The notes below the pieces were generated by a model. It did not search any database, was not told where the DNA came from, and saw only the letters and a list, made by a program, of their open reading frames with translations. The position numbers and the translations under genes were made by a program. Of a stretch of 64,000 nucleotides of DNA, positions 23,017 through 33,872 are shown in pieces. The first letter of the stretch is position 1; each line of letters begins with the position of its first letter. The stretch spans positions 29,124,804 through 29,188,803 of the forward strand of contig JBBCBC010000001.1 in assembly GCA_037126765.1 (NCBI GenBank). The letters are read 5' to 3'. This stretch comes from Stenogyne calaminthoides (taxonomy: Eukaryota > Streptophyta > Magnoliopsida > Lamiales > Lamiaceae).

Positions 23017-23321
23017 TCGGCCGAAGATCGCAGGATTCGCATCTGGTTCGCCCCCAACCCTAGAGGCCAAATGGCCTGGCCCATAGAGGCATTTAACCTA
23101 ATTATAATCTATAAATACTCATTGTAAGACTCACTGAAGGGGGTCAATTTTTTAGTACTCTTAGGCAGATATTATTCATATTTTCCTGGTTTGGTATTGC
23201 CCTCAGACGTAGCTAATTCCTAGCGAACCAAGTAACCAAACACTGCGTTGTTCTTGCTTTTCGGTTCATTTATTTACTTCTTTAATTGTTTGTACGCCGG
23301 CAACATATTCCGACTACAACA
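23017..23321 (+). repeat. 3' LTR of the gypsy element, 5'-truncated
   Basis: About 305 bp, starting at GGCCGAAGATCGC, align with the last 305 bp of the 5' LTR (6917-7221). They share CTATAAATACTCATTGTAAG and the CTACAACA end. The first 281 bp of the LTR, the polypurine tract and the end of pol are missing. The TSD GTTCA follows. Confidence 0.9.
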
Positions 23322-23931
23322 GTTCATGGTATGAAATTTATATCATTGAACTTATGCACTCATGTCATTACACTTATAAATTAAGATCATAGTATTAAAT
23401 ACTATTGATATAAATTTATAAAAATAATGATATCGATTTATAAATGTAATGGTATCAATTTTATACAATGAATAAGTTTCACATAAGAGTTTTTGTTGAT
23501 ATTATCTATTCCAACTTCGCTAATGCATGCACAATACAAAATGTAGAATTTCAAATGACATTGTTCTTCAATTGCTTTTAATAATATTAAAAACCATGTT
23601 GCACTTACAAACTAATACCGCCTCACTTATGTGTTATATCAATTACATTTTGCAATTATGTTACACATTACACATAAATATTAATAAGTCAACTTTATCT
23701 CCTTTAGTTTATATTATTGACATTATTTTTACCATTTAACTCTCATAAAAAGCGAATTTATCTTTTTTAATATTAATAAATAACACCTACATTAAAATTT
23801 TTGCAAATAGTAAATGTTCGAATAAAAGAAGGATGGAGGGAGTAAAGTCATAATACAAAAACTAAATATTTTGTTAATGATGTGTGTAGAGCTGAAATTA
23901 CGTATATAACTTGAACAAGAGGGAGTATAAT

Positions 23932-24066
23932 TTCCTTGAATTAGATTAAGTGATCAATTTAGAAATTGGAAACCATAATTTTCCTTGAATTAGATTAAGT
24001 AATCAATTTAGAAATTAGAAACCATAATATTCCTTGAATTAGCTTAAATAATCAATTTAGAATATG
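23932..24066 (+). repeat. Tandem repeat, 49-bp unit, about 2.7 copies
   Basis: Units beginning TTCCTTGAATTAG start at 23932, 23981 and 24030, with small changes (AAGTGATC, AAGTAATC, AAATAATC). Confidence 0.85.
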
Positions 24067-24537
24067 GTTTCTACATTTGTGAGGGTGTTCACGACGGTGA
24101 TGAGAGGTTGACATGGTGAAGAGTGGTGGGAGCATGTGGCTCGAGTAACAAAGCAATAAATGCAAGAGGCTATTGGGGCTATTTCCTTTGAAAAATTCTA
24201 TTCTCATTAATTATCATTTAGCTACCATTGCTAATTAATATTCTCCATTGTCTCTACTCCAAATATTTTTTCTTAATTGATTAATCATTACATTTCAAAT
24301 GTGTATAACATTATTAATACATAATTAGCAACATCAAAATTAAACATAAAATTTGGTAGATCGATTATGATATTCTTGTAAGAGACCATCTCAGATTCTT
24401 GTGTGATTGGGCTCAAGGTTCAACTACTCAATCAAAAAACCAAATTAATCCCAAACGACAAATTGCAATTGAACGTCCATTAATCAATTGTTACGAGTCC
24501 TGAGACAGTCGGATCATAATAAATATAGAGTAATATT
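24067..24537. other. Intergenic AT-rich stretch, no feature seen
   Basis: No ORF of note, RNA gene or bounded repeat can be supported here. Confidence 0.5.
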
Positions 24538-24547
24538 TGGATGCACC

Positions 24548-24860
24548 GTTAACTATGGATAATTTAAGTGGTTAGAGCTCCACTACCTGAGACCCCAAGA
24601 TTTTTTAGGTTCGAGACACAAAGAGGAAATATGTATTCACTCTTGTGGGGTGATGGTCCCCCTCTTGTGGGGTTGCGGTTCCAGTTGCGATGCGGTTGAC
24701 GATTTTGAGTTGTGGTTTCAGGTAGTCTCCCTTTTGTGGTGGTTGCATTTCCGGTCTACATCGAGATAAAATGATTTTGCCATATGTCCGGTGATAGAAT
24801 TATTATTGTAATTGATTATTTTATAGAACTATTGTAATTATTACTTAAAAAATAAAAAAA
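24548..24860 (+). mobile_element. tRNA-derived SINE
   Basis: The 313-bp element is flanked by a perfect 10-bp TSD TGGATGCACC (24538-24547 and 24861-24870). Near its 5' end are an A-box-like TAAGTGGTTAGAGC (24565-24578) and a B-box-like GGTTCGAGACA (24608-24618), spaced as in an RNA polymerase III internal promoter. It ends in an A-rich tail (AAAAAATAAAAAAA). All are hallmarks of plant SINEs. The body has no coding capacity. Family not assigned. Confidence 0.8.
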
Positions 24861-24870
24861 TGGATGCACC

Positions 24871-25834
24871 AATTAGTGCACAACTAATACTACATTATTG
24901 TCCATTAAAACCAACAGTACATTGAAAACTACTAATATTGTCCGCTGACAACAACAAACACTGACCAGCCAATATTTTTTAGTAAAACAAATAATGTCAT
25001 TTCAAAATGCATTTAAATCGCATGGCGCAACTAGTGCATAGAAATATTTACCTAGCTATAGTATATAATACTGTACTCCCGCGTCACATAATAAACTTCA
25101 TACTATCATTTTTCAAATAATAAATTTTACACCCCAAAAGTAGAAAATTATCCATAGACTCCATCCTCACAATATTACCCAAAATATCATCCCTTTTAGG
25201 TCTACAGACACAATCTAAGTTATGAAATTACCCCTCCAAATCCCACGAGTTAATCCACTTTTCTTAATATGTGTGTCTTCAAAGTGTGGTATTTACCTCA
25301 TGACAATTTTATGGCAACCAAGTGATTCATTGTTAGGAAAAAAATAGAGGAGAAAACACAAATGCTAGTTACAGTTGCACTTGCATGTATTGTTTTTATC
25401 ACCAATGAAAGAAAGTACATTGTCATTAATTTGAGTGAATATCTTTATGGGAAACTTATCGCATACAACATATATGTTCTGTATTTATATGTAGGGAGGG
25501 GAGGAAAATGCAAGAAAAATTATAAAAAGCAAATACACGCAGTTTATTACGTACACTTCTATATATTCTTGATCAAAACTTTTATCTTCTTTGAGGAGGT
25601 TCAACCACCACCAACTTTTTTTTTTCTATCAAACTGATTTTAATGTAACAATGAATTGAATTCACTTCTTTGTTTACGTGTCTAAAAACCCCCTTCTCTC
25701 TCTGATTCACCCCACTTTGCATTCCCTATATTTCCCATGTCCCATTTTCTCTAATTATTTCAATCTCAATAAATATATATGGGACATTGCAAAAAGGCCC
25801 ATTAATCTTTTGTGATTTATTTTGTTATTATAGA
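24871..25834 (+). promoter_or_regulatory. Upstream region of the BODYGUARD-like gene
   Basis: AT-rich sequence with no other gene. The part just before the start codon carries a pyrimidine-rich stretch (CCCCCTTCTCTCTCTG, about 25688-25703) and an AATATATATGGG tract (about 25772-25783) that could serve as core promoter or 5' leader. No experimental start site can be inferred. Confidence 0.35.
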
Positions 25835-26883
25835 ATGATGGGAATTTATAAGGAGAGAATTAAATCGGTTTTGGTAATGATGGGGCGTTTGTTGAATGAA
25901 GTGGTGAGTTTTTTAGTGTTTAGTGTGTTGGATCTCGCGGATATGATCCTCTGCTACGCGTACAGGGGTGCCGATTTTTTCATCGAATCGGAGTCGAAGC
26001 CGTGCTATTGCGCCTCGGCTAAAGATACGGGTGCGACGGGCGGGAAGATTTTGGTGTCGGAGGCAGGGGAGTCGAAGGTGGTGCGAATGAGTTGCGCGAA
26101 GCTGCATTTGGAGGAGATTTCGGACACGCTCTACACGCGGCATTCGATGGTTGCGGAGCTCTCAAATTCCGCAGCTATAATAAAGCCAATGAAGCGGCGG
26201 AATTTGAGAGGCCGAGTTCCGTTTACGGTCAATTCGATTGAAATGCTGCAGGGCAGAATTGGGGGCAGCCAAACGCTGCCTATTCCGAGGTGGTCGGATT
26301 GTGGTTGCAAGACTTGCACGTCGTGGAGTTCTTCTAAAGAGACTCTTTTTGTCAATGTTGACGGAGCAGGTATGTTTGGCTGACGGATTGGAAAAGAGAG
26401 AAAAAAAATTACTTTTTTTTTGCTAATTAGGTGTTTTTTGAAACACAAATTGAATTCAAGAAATTGGGTTAACTTTCTTCTGAAAAAAAACAAAAAAACA
26501 AAACACTTCTGTACTGCTAATTAAAGGTTGAAAACTGGCCTTTAGTACATTAAAATAGTGGAATTTTGTTTCACCGCTTATAAAATAGTAAAACTATCTG
26601 TTAGGGGATGAAATTATTATTTTCCTAACGTTTCAAAATTTGAGAAATAAAAAATTATCAATTTGGAGCCTAAGGTAGTAGAAATTATCAATTTGGGAAT
26701 AATTTTTTAAACCATTTATTATACAATTTTTATTAATCTTTAGTCAGTTTACGCTTATATATCATTACACATATAAATTAATATAGTATTAGTTTACAAA
26801 AATAGTGGTAATAGTGAATGAATATTATAGTATAGTATGGATCCAGTTTTATATGGTGAACAAATTTTAGAGGAGACTTTGTC

Positions 26884-26916
<33 letters not shown>

Positions 26917-29900
26917 TTCCATTGCGTGCATTAAAATCCCCAATATTTAATTCATATATTGTCAAAATTTACAATCATCTTACTCAAAATTGTAGAGTTG
27001 GAATAGGACAGAAGCAAAAGTACTGTTAAAAACTGAATTTATGGTCCGTGTGTGTTTGTTTAATGAAAATTCTGACAACAATAAATGGTTGTTGAATTTA
27101 CTCCAGAAAATGCGCAAGAAAATGTTGTCTTCATTCATGGATTTATATCATCGTCAAAGTTTTGGAGTGAGACAATTTACCCGAATTTGTCAAAATCTGC
27201 AAAATCCAAGTACCGGTTTTTGGCGGTGGACCTGCTCGGTTTCGGGAGGAGCCCTAAACCGACCGATTCTCTCTACACATTGAAGGAGCATTTGGACATG
27301 ATCGAAACCTCTGTTCTTCGGCCTTACAATGTCAAATCATTCCACATCGTTGCGCATTCTCTCGGCTGCATTTTGGCTCTTGCTCTTGCGGTTAATCACC
27401 CCTCCTCTGTTAAGTCCTTGACTTTACTCGCTCCGGTAAGTAATACATTTTAGTAAAGTAAGTGATACCGTTTAAAAAATGCACTTAAATTCAAAGTGTA
27501 ATTGATGCATACAAATATTTATCTTTAAAAAAAACCCCGTAAAATTATTGCGTAAATCTTGTGGAAAGTTTTGTTGTTTTAATATTAATTATTTGATAAG
27601 AACCTTGTTTCGTCATTTATTTCACCGATTGAATTGCGAGTAGGTCTTCTGTGCACCGTGTTCGTGTAATTCAAGTATATTTTTAAAACATGCAATTTGT
27701 TGCACTATATATTCAACGTTGTGTCCATACATAAGTTGCATATTTTAATATATAAAAATTGCATATTTTATTAAAATAAATTATATATATTTAAAAAATA
27801 GGTTTAACTTGTACGGACGTTTAGATTTAGTCCATGCAAGATCTTGCCTTAAATGGCCGCAATGTATAGTTGGAAGTGAAAATTCAATTGTTGCATAAAT
27901 AATGTAGATCAAGAATGCAAGATTTGGAGACATGATGGAGAAATTGTCAAGACCGAGTCCAATCGCTACCATAAATGAGTATTAATTGCATGCATAAATA
28001 ATAAGTTAACCACCAACACAACACAAAAACATCACATCCATCGTTCTCACAAAATATATATGATATATATACACACACGCAAGGGTACAATAATATTTCA
28101 AATTTTAATTTAATTTTGTTAAAAAATTGGCAGCCATATTTTCCAACACCAAAGGGAGAACAAGCCACGCAATACATGATGCGAAGACTGGCCCCACGGC
28201 GCGTGTGGCCCGCCATCGGTTTCTGCGCGTCGATCGCGTGCTGGTACGAGCACGTCAGCCGAACCATTTGCCTTGTGATATGCAAGAATCATCGCATTTG
28301 GGAATTTCTCGCCAAATTACTCACAAGAAACAGGTCATGTATTAATTCTTTCCTATTCTCACCATATCCTATGGTCTAGGTAGAGAAATAATTTTTTTCA
28401 GTCTCATAACTTATCTACTAATTTATCTAAGGTTCATTTTCCGATTGCAAAAAATTTAATTATTCAATTTTAATTCAATAACTAAATTGATTGTCCAATT
28501 TTAATCCATTTTTTGCCGAAAAATCATGAACAACGTCATTTCGATCATATGTAAGTCAAGAGCTGGTAAAATCTGGGGGGTTTTATATCTCGATGACGTG
28601 AACGCTGATTTTTTTTATATTTTTTAATCAATTAAACTATACATGTGTAAATAATCTAATAAATTAAATCAAAACTAAAATTTAAAATCTGTAAATTTAA
28701 GAACTAAATTTTATCGGCACGTAACTTGAATGTGACCGAAAACGATATTTTTTGTGATTTTTTGGTGAAAATTAAAGCAAAATTGGACAATCGATTTAGT
28801 TATGAGATTAAAATTGAACATTTAAATTTATTGGAACAAAAATTGGACGGTAGATAAGTTATGCGATAAAAAAAAAAAAACTTTCTTTCTAGGTCTTGGC
28901 GCGTGTAATTAACGCACCTAACATTGTTGGACCATTTAATGAATTTATTGCTAACAATCAAAACTACCATGATTTAAGTACGTATATCATAATATGCTTA
29001 TTCAAATTAAGATAAAATGTGGTTGAATTAATGCTTTTCTTGCTACATTTAAAAGTTGAACAACCGGAGATTAATTAGTTGTTGGTTGAGTTGAGTCACT
29101 TTATGATTTTATTTTGGCAAAAAGTCGTGCCGGTTTTGACTTTTGAGATAATCATACAATTAAATTTAGAATGTGACTATTGAATATTGACACCCAACAA
29201 ATTGCTTTATGCACCGGATAGATAAATTTTTCACCCATCACCCACAAAAGTTCGTGGCTTCATTGATTAATTAATAAAAGTATAATTAAATTTTCAGAGA
29301 TTCATTCATATTAAAAATGGAGTATATTCCATATGGGACCAACAGGTCAACCCTAGTTTTCATTACATCACCTATATGCACAATCACCGTTTTATCCATT
29401 TAATAAATAGGGTACTCGAATTCAAATCTATCGTACCTATAAAATGAAAAAAATGAATTAATGGACAACAGATAATTACTAATTACAAGATGCATATCAC
29501 ACATTGATCTCGTGTCTCATGTTTTATTTTGAGTAGCACTTTGCATCAATTGATCTCGTCTTTCATGTTGTATTTTGAGTAACACTTTGCATCAATTGCA
29601 TAATACATCTGGTGCATAATTAATACTATTCAACATAAATAATTAACATTGTTCCGTAAACATTTCAAATACTGACTAACTAATATTATTTACTAGAAAA
29701 CAACTAATATCGTTTAGTAAAAACAATCAATATTGTTCAGTGTAAATAAGTAATATTAAATGAAAACAAGTACTAACACTGTTAAAAAAACACACCATGG
29801 TGTATACGGGAAGGTGCCTTTTATTTTCGACTCGTATTCTCACTATTAATACCATATAAGGGGTGTTTGCAAAAAAATATAAGTGAATATAGTCACTTAG

Positions 29901-30673
29901 AATTGTGTGTAAAATAATTAATTTGAAGTGTATTTTTTTTCTCTTTTATTAGATTAAATAAACTCTCAAAAGCTAAGCTAAAAGCTTCAAATGAGGTGTT
30001 TTTAGTAACTTATTAATCTATTTTAAATACTTTTAACTTTTTGTAAACACTATCAACCTTTTTTTGGCTTTTTTTTCCACACACTATCCACCCTACTACC
30101 AATCACTTTTTCCATAATCATTAATTTTAATCAGTTCTTTAAAGTGCGCTAAAAAAAAATCAGTTCTTTAAAGTTATAATTTTTTTCAAACACCCCCTTG
30201 ATAGTATAATTGTATAATTTGTATTACAATCAATTTCAACAGGTACGAACTATGTAGTTTTCATGGAGCACACCACAAGTGAAAACGAGACAAATTGTCT
30301 TATTGCAACATAGATATTTGAGCTAAAAATTAAGATTTTGAATATATGCAGGATGAGGACATACTTGATGGAGGGGTTTTTCCTACACACACACAACGCA
30401 GCGTGGCACACGCTACACAACATACTCTGCGGCACGGCTGGAAAAATCGAAGGCTACATAGACGAAGTGAAGAATCGACTTAAATGTGACATCACAATAT
30501 ACCATGGCAAAAACGACGAGCTCATTCCAGTTGAATGCAGTTACAGTCTGCAATCGAGAATCCCGCGGGCCCACGTTAAGGTCGTGGAGGCTAAGGATCA
30601 TATAACCATAGTTGTCGGAAGGCAGAAGAGGTTTGCGCGAGAGCTTGAAGCCATTTGGAAGAACGCAAATTAA
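25835..30673 (+). CDS. BDG: BODYGUARD-like alpha/beta-hydrolase, four exons
   Basis: Exons: 25835-26369, 27107-27435, 28134-28333, 30352-30673. All introns are GT-AG, and the join gives 1386 nt, 461 residues, close to the roughly 470 known for the family. The N-terminus has a hydrophobic anchor (about residues 12-36) followed by a Cys-rich KPCYC; residues about 150-167 hold PRWSDCGCKTCTSW. The hydrolase domain starts at NVVFIHGF (oxyanion region, about 184-191). The nucleophile is Ser263 in HSLGC, with Asp410 in KNDELIP and His438 in KDHITIV. In Arabidopsis, BODYGUARD proteins sit in the outer epidermal wall and are needed for cutin and suberin deposition; the substrate is unsettled. Two ATGs occur in a row (25835, 25838); either may be used. 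Splice sites were chosen because they join phases exactly (1, 0, 2). Intron 3 is 2 kb and holds MITE insertions. Confidence 0.93.
26884..26916 (+). repeat. (TTA)n microsatellite in intron 1
   Basis: About ten tandem TTA units within the first intron of the hydrolase gene. Confidence 0.9.
28402..28867. mobile_element. Palindromic MITE in intron 3
   Basis: Inverted ends TCTCATAACTTATCTAC and GTAGATAAGTTATGCGAT bracket about 466 bp. Internal blocks are also mirrored (AAATTGATTGTCCAATTTTAAT against AAATTGGACAATCGATTT), so most of it can fold into a hairpin. No transposase, and the TSD is obscured by T- and A-runs. It lies 70 bp past the exon 3 donor. Confidence 0.65.
29858..30199. mobile_element. 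MITE in intron 3
   Basis: The left end AAGGGGTGTTTGCAAAAAAATAT is inverted relative to the right end ATAATTTTTTTCAAACACCCCCTT. Length and GGGGTGTTTG ends suit a hAT or PIF/Harbinger MITE; the TSD is unclear. A short tandem CAGTTCTTTAAAGT repeat lies near its right end. It stops about 150 bp before exon 4. Confidence 0.6.
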
Positions 30674-30691
30674 TTATTAATTTGACTGAAA

Positions 30692-30697
30692 AATAAA
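30692..30697 (+). terminator. Polyadenylation signal candidate of the BODYGUARD-like gene
   Basis: AATAAA lies 19 bp after the stop codon. It is close to the stop for a plant poly(A) signal, so further downstream signals may also be used. Confidence 0.45.
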
Positions 30698-30699
30698 GT

Positions 30700-31204
30700 G
30701 AAATATTACCAAGAAAAGAAATTGTGAATTTATCGTATTTAAGAAAGCTTTGCTCTCATCGACAATACTAGGATTATTAAAATAAAATTATTACCGGGGT
30801 TTAATTTGTCGGGAAGTTTTATATGTTAGGGGTTGTGATACATATATATAAATCACTAGTAGTTATTTAGGGATGTGTATGTGTGTGTGAATTGGAAGTG
30901 CTTCTTTTTAAGGTGTAAGGTGGTTGTAAAGGCAAATTAAAGAAAGCCAACCATATAAATATATATTATACATTATATTTGAATTATTTAGTTTATTTAT
31001 TTATCTTTTGAGAAAATTTTATAATATTTGCGATACTTGAAGAAAAATTGCAAATATTATGCACAATATTGATACTTAAAAAAAGATAATTCACGTAAAT
31101 TCGAATTTACATATATTTTTATCATATCATATTGTAATTGGACAACAATACATATTTTAGTTTTTATTGGAAAAAAGAGTTATTATTAAAGAATACTGAG
31201 GCTA
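30700..31204. other. AT-rich intergenic stretch, no feature seen
   Basis: The 3' flank of the hydrolase gene. No ORF, RNA gene or bounded repeat is recognised. Confidence 0.5.
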
Positions 31205-31345
31205 TGTGTAACACCCAACTATAGAAGTAATTTTTTTGAAAACAGAAAAATACTGCCCAAGTTTTAATCATATACTACTACACATTTGAGAAACTTGGAG
31301 ACCAAATTGACAATACCTTTTTTGAGCAATTTCTCAAAGTGGTTC

Positions 31346-31512
31346 CTTGGAGAGCGGTTCTATTAAGAAAAAAAAAACAGCGGTTAAAAACCGTTGTCCA
31401 AGATCAAAGCTTAGACAACGATTCATAACCGATGTGCAAGGATAATTGGAGAGCGGTTTTGAACCGCTGTCCAAGGTAAAACTTGGACAGCGGTTCATAA
31501 CCGCTCTCCAAG
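31346..31512. repeat. Hairpin cluster of AGCGGTT/AACCGCT motifs
   Basis: The segment 31447-31511 is a perfect palindrome of about 65 bp built from TTGGAGAGCGGTT, AACCGCTGTCCAAG and their complements. A diverged copy of the same design precedes it (31348-31442). Such motif arrays occur in subterminal regions of plant CACTA-type transposons. I found no CACTA terminal motif here, so this may be an isolated fragment. Confidence 0.6.
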
Positions 31513-31683
31513 TGAATTAATTTTATTTAATTTTTTTATTTTTTGTTTTATTTTTTTGTTTTAATTTGTAAATTCTTTTTAGGTACAGTTCAAATATTTT
31601 ATTCTTTAAATTCTCGTGTTATTTCTTTTTAATATTCGTCGTATATAATGAGATTAACACAAACTCTTATGTAAAATTTGTTC

Positions 31684-32215
31684 ATAATATTACTTGTTTA
31701 AATAGAAAAGTATTACTTGTTTAGATAGAAATGTATAACTTATTTAAAAAAAAGTATTACTTGTTTAGATGAAAAAGTATTACTTGTTTAAAGGAAAATA
31801 TTACTTGTTTAGAAGGAAATTATTACAAGTTTAAAAGAAAGGTAGTACTTTTTTTTTAAAAAAAGTACAAGTAAAAAATATAATTTTAATATAATTTAAT
31901 TTAAATTTATATAAAAAAAATTATTATATAAAAATATGATTGAATTAATAAATAAGGTAATTGAAATAAAGAATTTTAAAAAAATTGTAAGAAAAAACGA
32001 TTTTTAGAACATATAGAATTAATTTCATTAAATAAACGCAAGAAAAGTATTACTTGTTTAGATGAAAAAGTATTACTTGTTTAACGAAAAGTATTACTTG
32101 TTTAAATAAAAAAAGTATTACTAGCTTGTTTAAATAGAAAGGTATAACTTGTTTAAAGAAATATATATATTACTTGTTTAGAATAAAAAATATTTAAAAA
32201 GAAAGGCACTTGTTT
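31684..32215 (+). repeat. Degenerate minisatellite, TATTACTTGTTTA unit
   Basis: The motif AAGTATTACTTGTTTA(A/G)AT recurs at irregular spacing of about 18-25 bp in two clusters (31690-31825 and 32045-32190). The clusters are separated by a block (31865-32000) that reappears at 32340-32490. The whole looks like a larger tandem duplication of roughly 470 bp carrying the short repeats. Confidence 0.65.
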
Positions 32216-32716
32216 AAAAAAAAAATAAGAAAAATATTATTTATTAAGATAAAAAATAAATATTACTTTTTTATAAGAAGGAAAAATATTGAAATAAAGT
32301 TTAAAAAAAAATTGTAAAAAAATTCGTAGTGTACTTTTTAAAAAAAAAGTAAAAAATATAATTTTAATATAATTTAATTTAAATTTATATAAAAAAAAAT
32401 AAAGAATTATTATTATATAAAAAAGTGTGATTGAATTAATAAATAAGATAATTGAAATAAAAAAAAAAAAATTTTAAAAAAATTGTAAAAAAACCGCCCA
32501 ACTATAGAAGTAATTTTCACAAAAAGGATAAACAATATAACTGGGGAATTAATTTAAAAAAAAAAAAAAGAAATCTGAAAAATTATAATTAGATTAATCG
32601 AAAAAAAAGAAGAGGTATTATTAAAGAATCCAGAGATTACGACTTATGTGACTATGTGCAAGTTAACACAGTAACGCCCAACTATAGAAGTAATTTTCAC
32701 AAAAAGGATAAACAAT

Positions 32717-32752
32717 GCTGCTGCCCAGGATCGAACTGGGGACCTACTGCGT
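32717..32752 (-). pseudogene. Truncated tRNA-Val copy
   Basis: The 3' half of the tRNA-Val gene at 32990-33062 (3' acceptor strand, T arm, variable loop and start of the anticodon stem) is repeated here within a longer direct duplication (32582-32752 against 32855-33027). It breaks off in the anticodon arm and runs into unrelated A/T-rich sequence, so it cannot give a functional tRNA. Confidence 0.85.
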
Positions 32753-32989
32753 CCCATAAAAATTATTTTTTTAAAAAAAAAAAGTGGATAATTATTTTTC
32801 ACATTTCACAAAGATTATTTTTTTCAAAATGTCCAAAAAATGTGTATTAGTGATATTATAATTAGATTAATCGAAAAAAAAGAAGAGGTATTATTAAAGA
32901 ATCCAGAGATTACGACTTATGTGACTATGTGCAAGTTAACACAGTAACGCCCAACTATAGAAGTAATTTTCACAAAAAAGGATAAACAA

Positions 32990-33062
32990 TGCTGCTGCCC
33001 AGGATCGAACTGGGGACCTACTGCGTGTAAAGCAGACGTGATAACCACTACACCACAGCAAC
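32990..33062 (-). tRNA. tRNA-Val (anticodon UAC)
   Basis: The reverse strand folds into a full cloverleaf of 73 nt including the discriminator base A. The acceptor GTTGCTG pairs with CAGCAGC (one G-T wobble). The D arm is GTGTAGTGGTTATCAC, the anticodon loop TTTACAC, and the T arm CCCAG-TTCGATC-CTGGG. The first anticodon-stem pair is a T-T mismatch. A- and B-box sequences are intact. No intron. A and T runs in the flanks include possible Pol III terminators. The partial copy at 32717-32752 is not functional. Confidence 0.92.
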
Positions 33063-33872
33063 TTTATACTCTCTTCTCCATATGTATATATGTAAAACAT
33101 ACTGTAATTTAAAATTCAACTTAAACAACTTTTACTATAAAAATATTTATGTTTGGGTTAGAAGTAGAAGACATAAAAATGAACATATCTCAGTATTCTG
33201 AGTAATACTCCCTCCGTCCACCATGATTAATTGCACATGAAGATGGACACATATTTAAAGAAAGTAAATGATAAAGTAAAAATTGAGGGGTAATTTTATA
33301 AACATTTATGTATAAAATAAAATAAAAAATATTGAATTGTGTATATGTGTGGACTAAAAAATATTTTGTGTAAATGTGAATATCGTGAGTGGAGTTTATC
33401 AAGTTTTTTTTTTTATGTACAAATAATGTCAGAACGTTCCAATTATAAGACAAAGTGTGTGCGTGCGCGCAAGAATCAGGAGAACATATAAAGACAAAAA
33501 CTTGTATTTACTTGTTTCATGCTATGAACTTTGTTTTTAATTAATGACATTTGACCTACTCAAGGTATAATACAGATCAAGTTTAGTAATTTAGAAAAAT
33601 ATATTGTAAATAAGTGAAATTGGTCAAATAATTCAAATTTATAGCATAGACCTGGTTCATGAAACCAACTCTCATATAAAAATGATATCAACATCTTGTG
33701 CACACCATGGATAATTCCTATGTTTTTTCAATTCTTATTGAAATTCTATGATACTTAGTTGAACACGAGGTGTGCTGCAGATTATATGCCACATTTTGAT
33801 AGGTAACAAGATGAGGGAGGATGTATTACCATGTAAGAAGTAAATTATATAAATTAATATATAGTAGTACAT
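33063..33872. other. AT-rich intergenic stretch, no gene seen
   Basis: Only one end of a Stowaway-like sequence (ACTCCCTCCGTCCACC at about 33208) is visible, with no matching second end. No coding or RNA gene is recognised. Confidence 0.45.

Larger units (their letters stand above)
6636..23321 (+). mobile_element. Ty3/gypsy retrotransposon (Tat-like) with nested insertions
   Basis: The outer limits are fixed by the 5-bp TSD GTTCA (6631-6635 and 23322-23326) and by TGTTG...CAACA termini. The remains of gag, protease, reverse transcriptase, RNase H and integrase appear in the order RT-RH-INT, which defines Ty3/gypsy. The RNase H block with a TNNEVEYEAL-type motif suggests the Tat lineage. A 10.7-kb copia element and a 236-bp solo LTR are inserted in it. 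Stops and frameshifts run through every domain, so it is inactive. The 3' LTR lacks its first half. Confidence 0.93.

Noticed and set aside
23820..23940. Stowaway-like GGATGGAGGGAGTA end
   Set aside because: Only one end is visible; no inverted partner with a TA duplication was found nearby.
30338..30673. Stand-alone 111-codon gene
   Set aside because: It is exon 4 of the BODYGUARD-like gene; an AG acceptor at 30350-30351 joins it in phase to exon 3.
31684..32215. CRISPR-like regular repeats
   Set aside because: Unit spacing is irregular, the intervening sequence is also repetitive, and the genome is a plant nuclear one.
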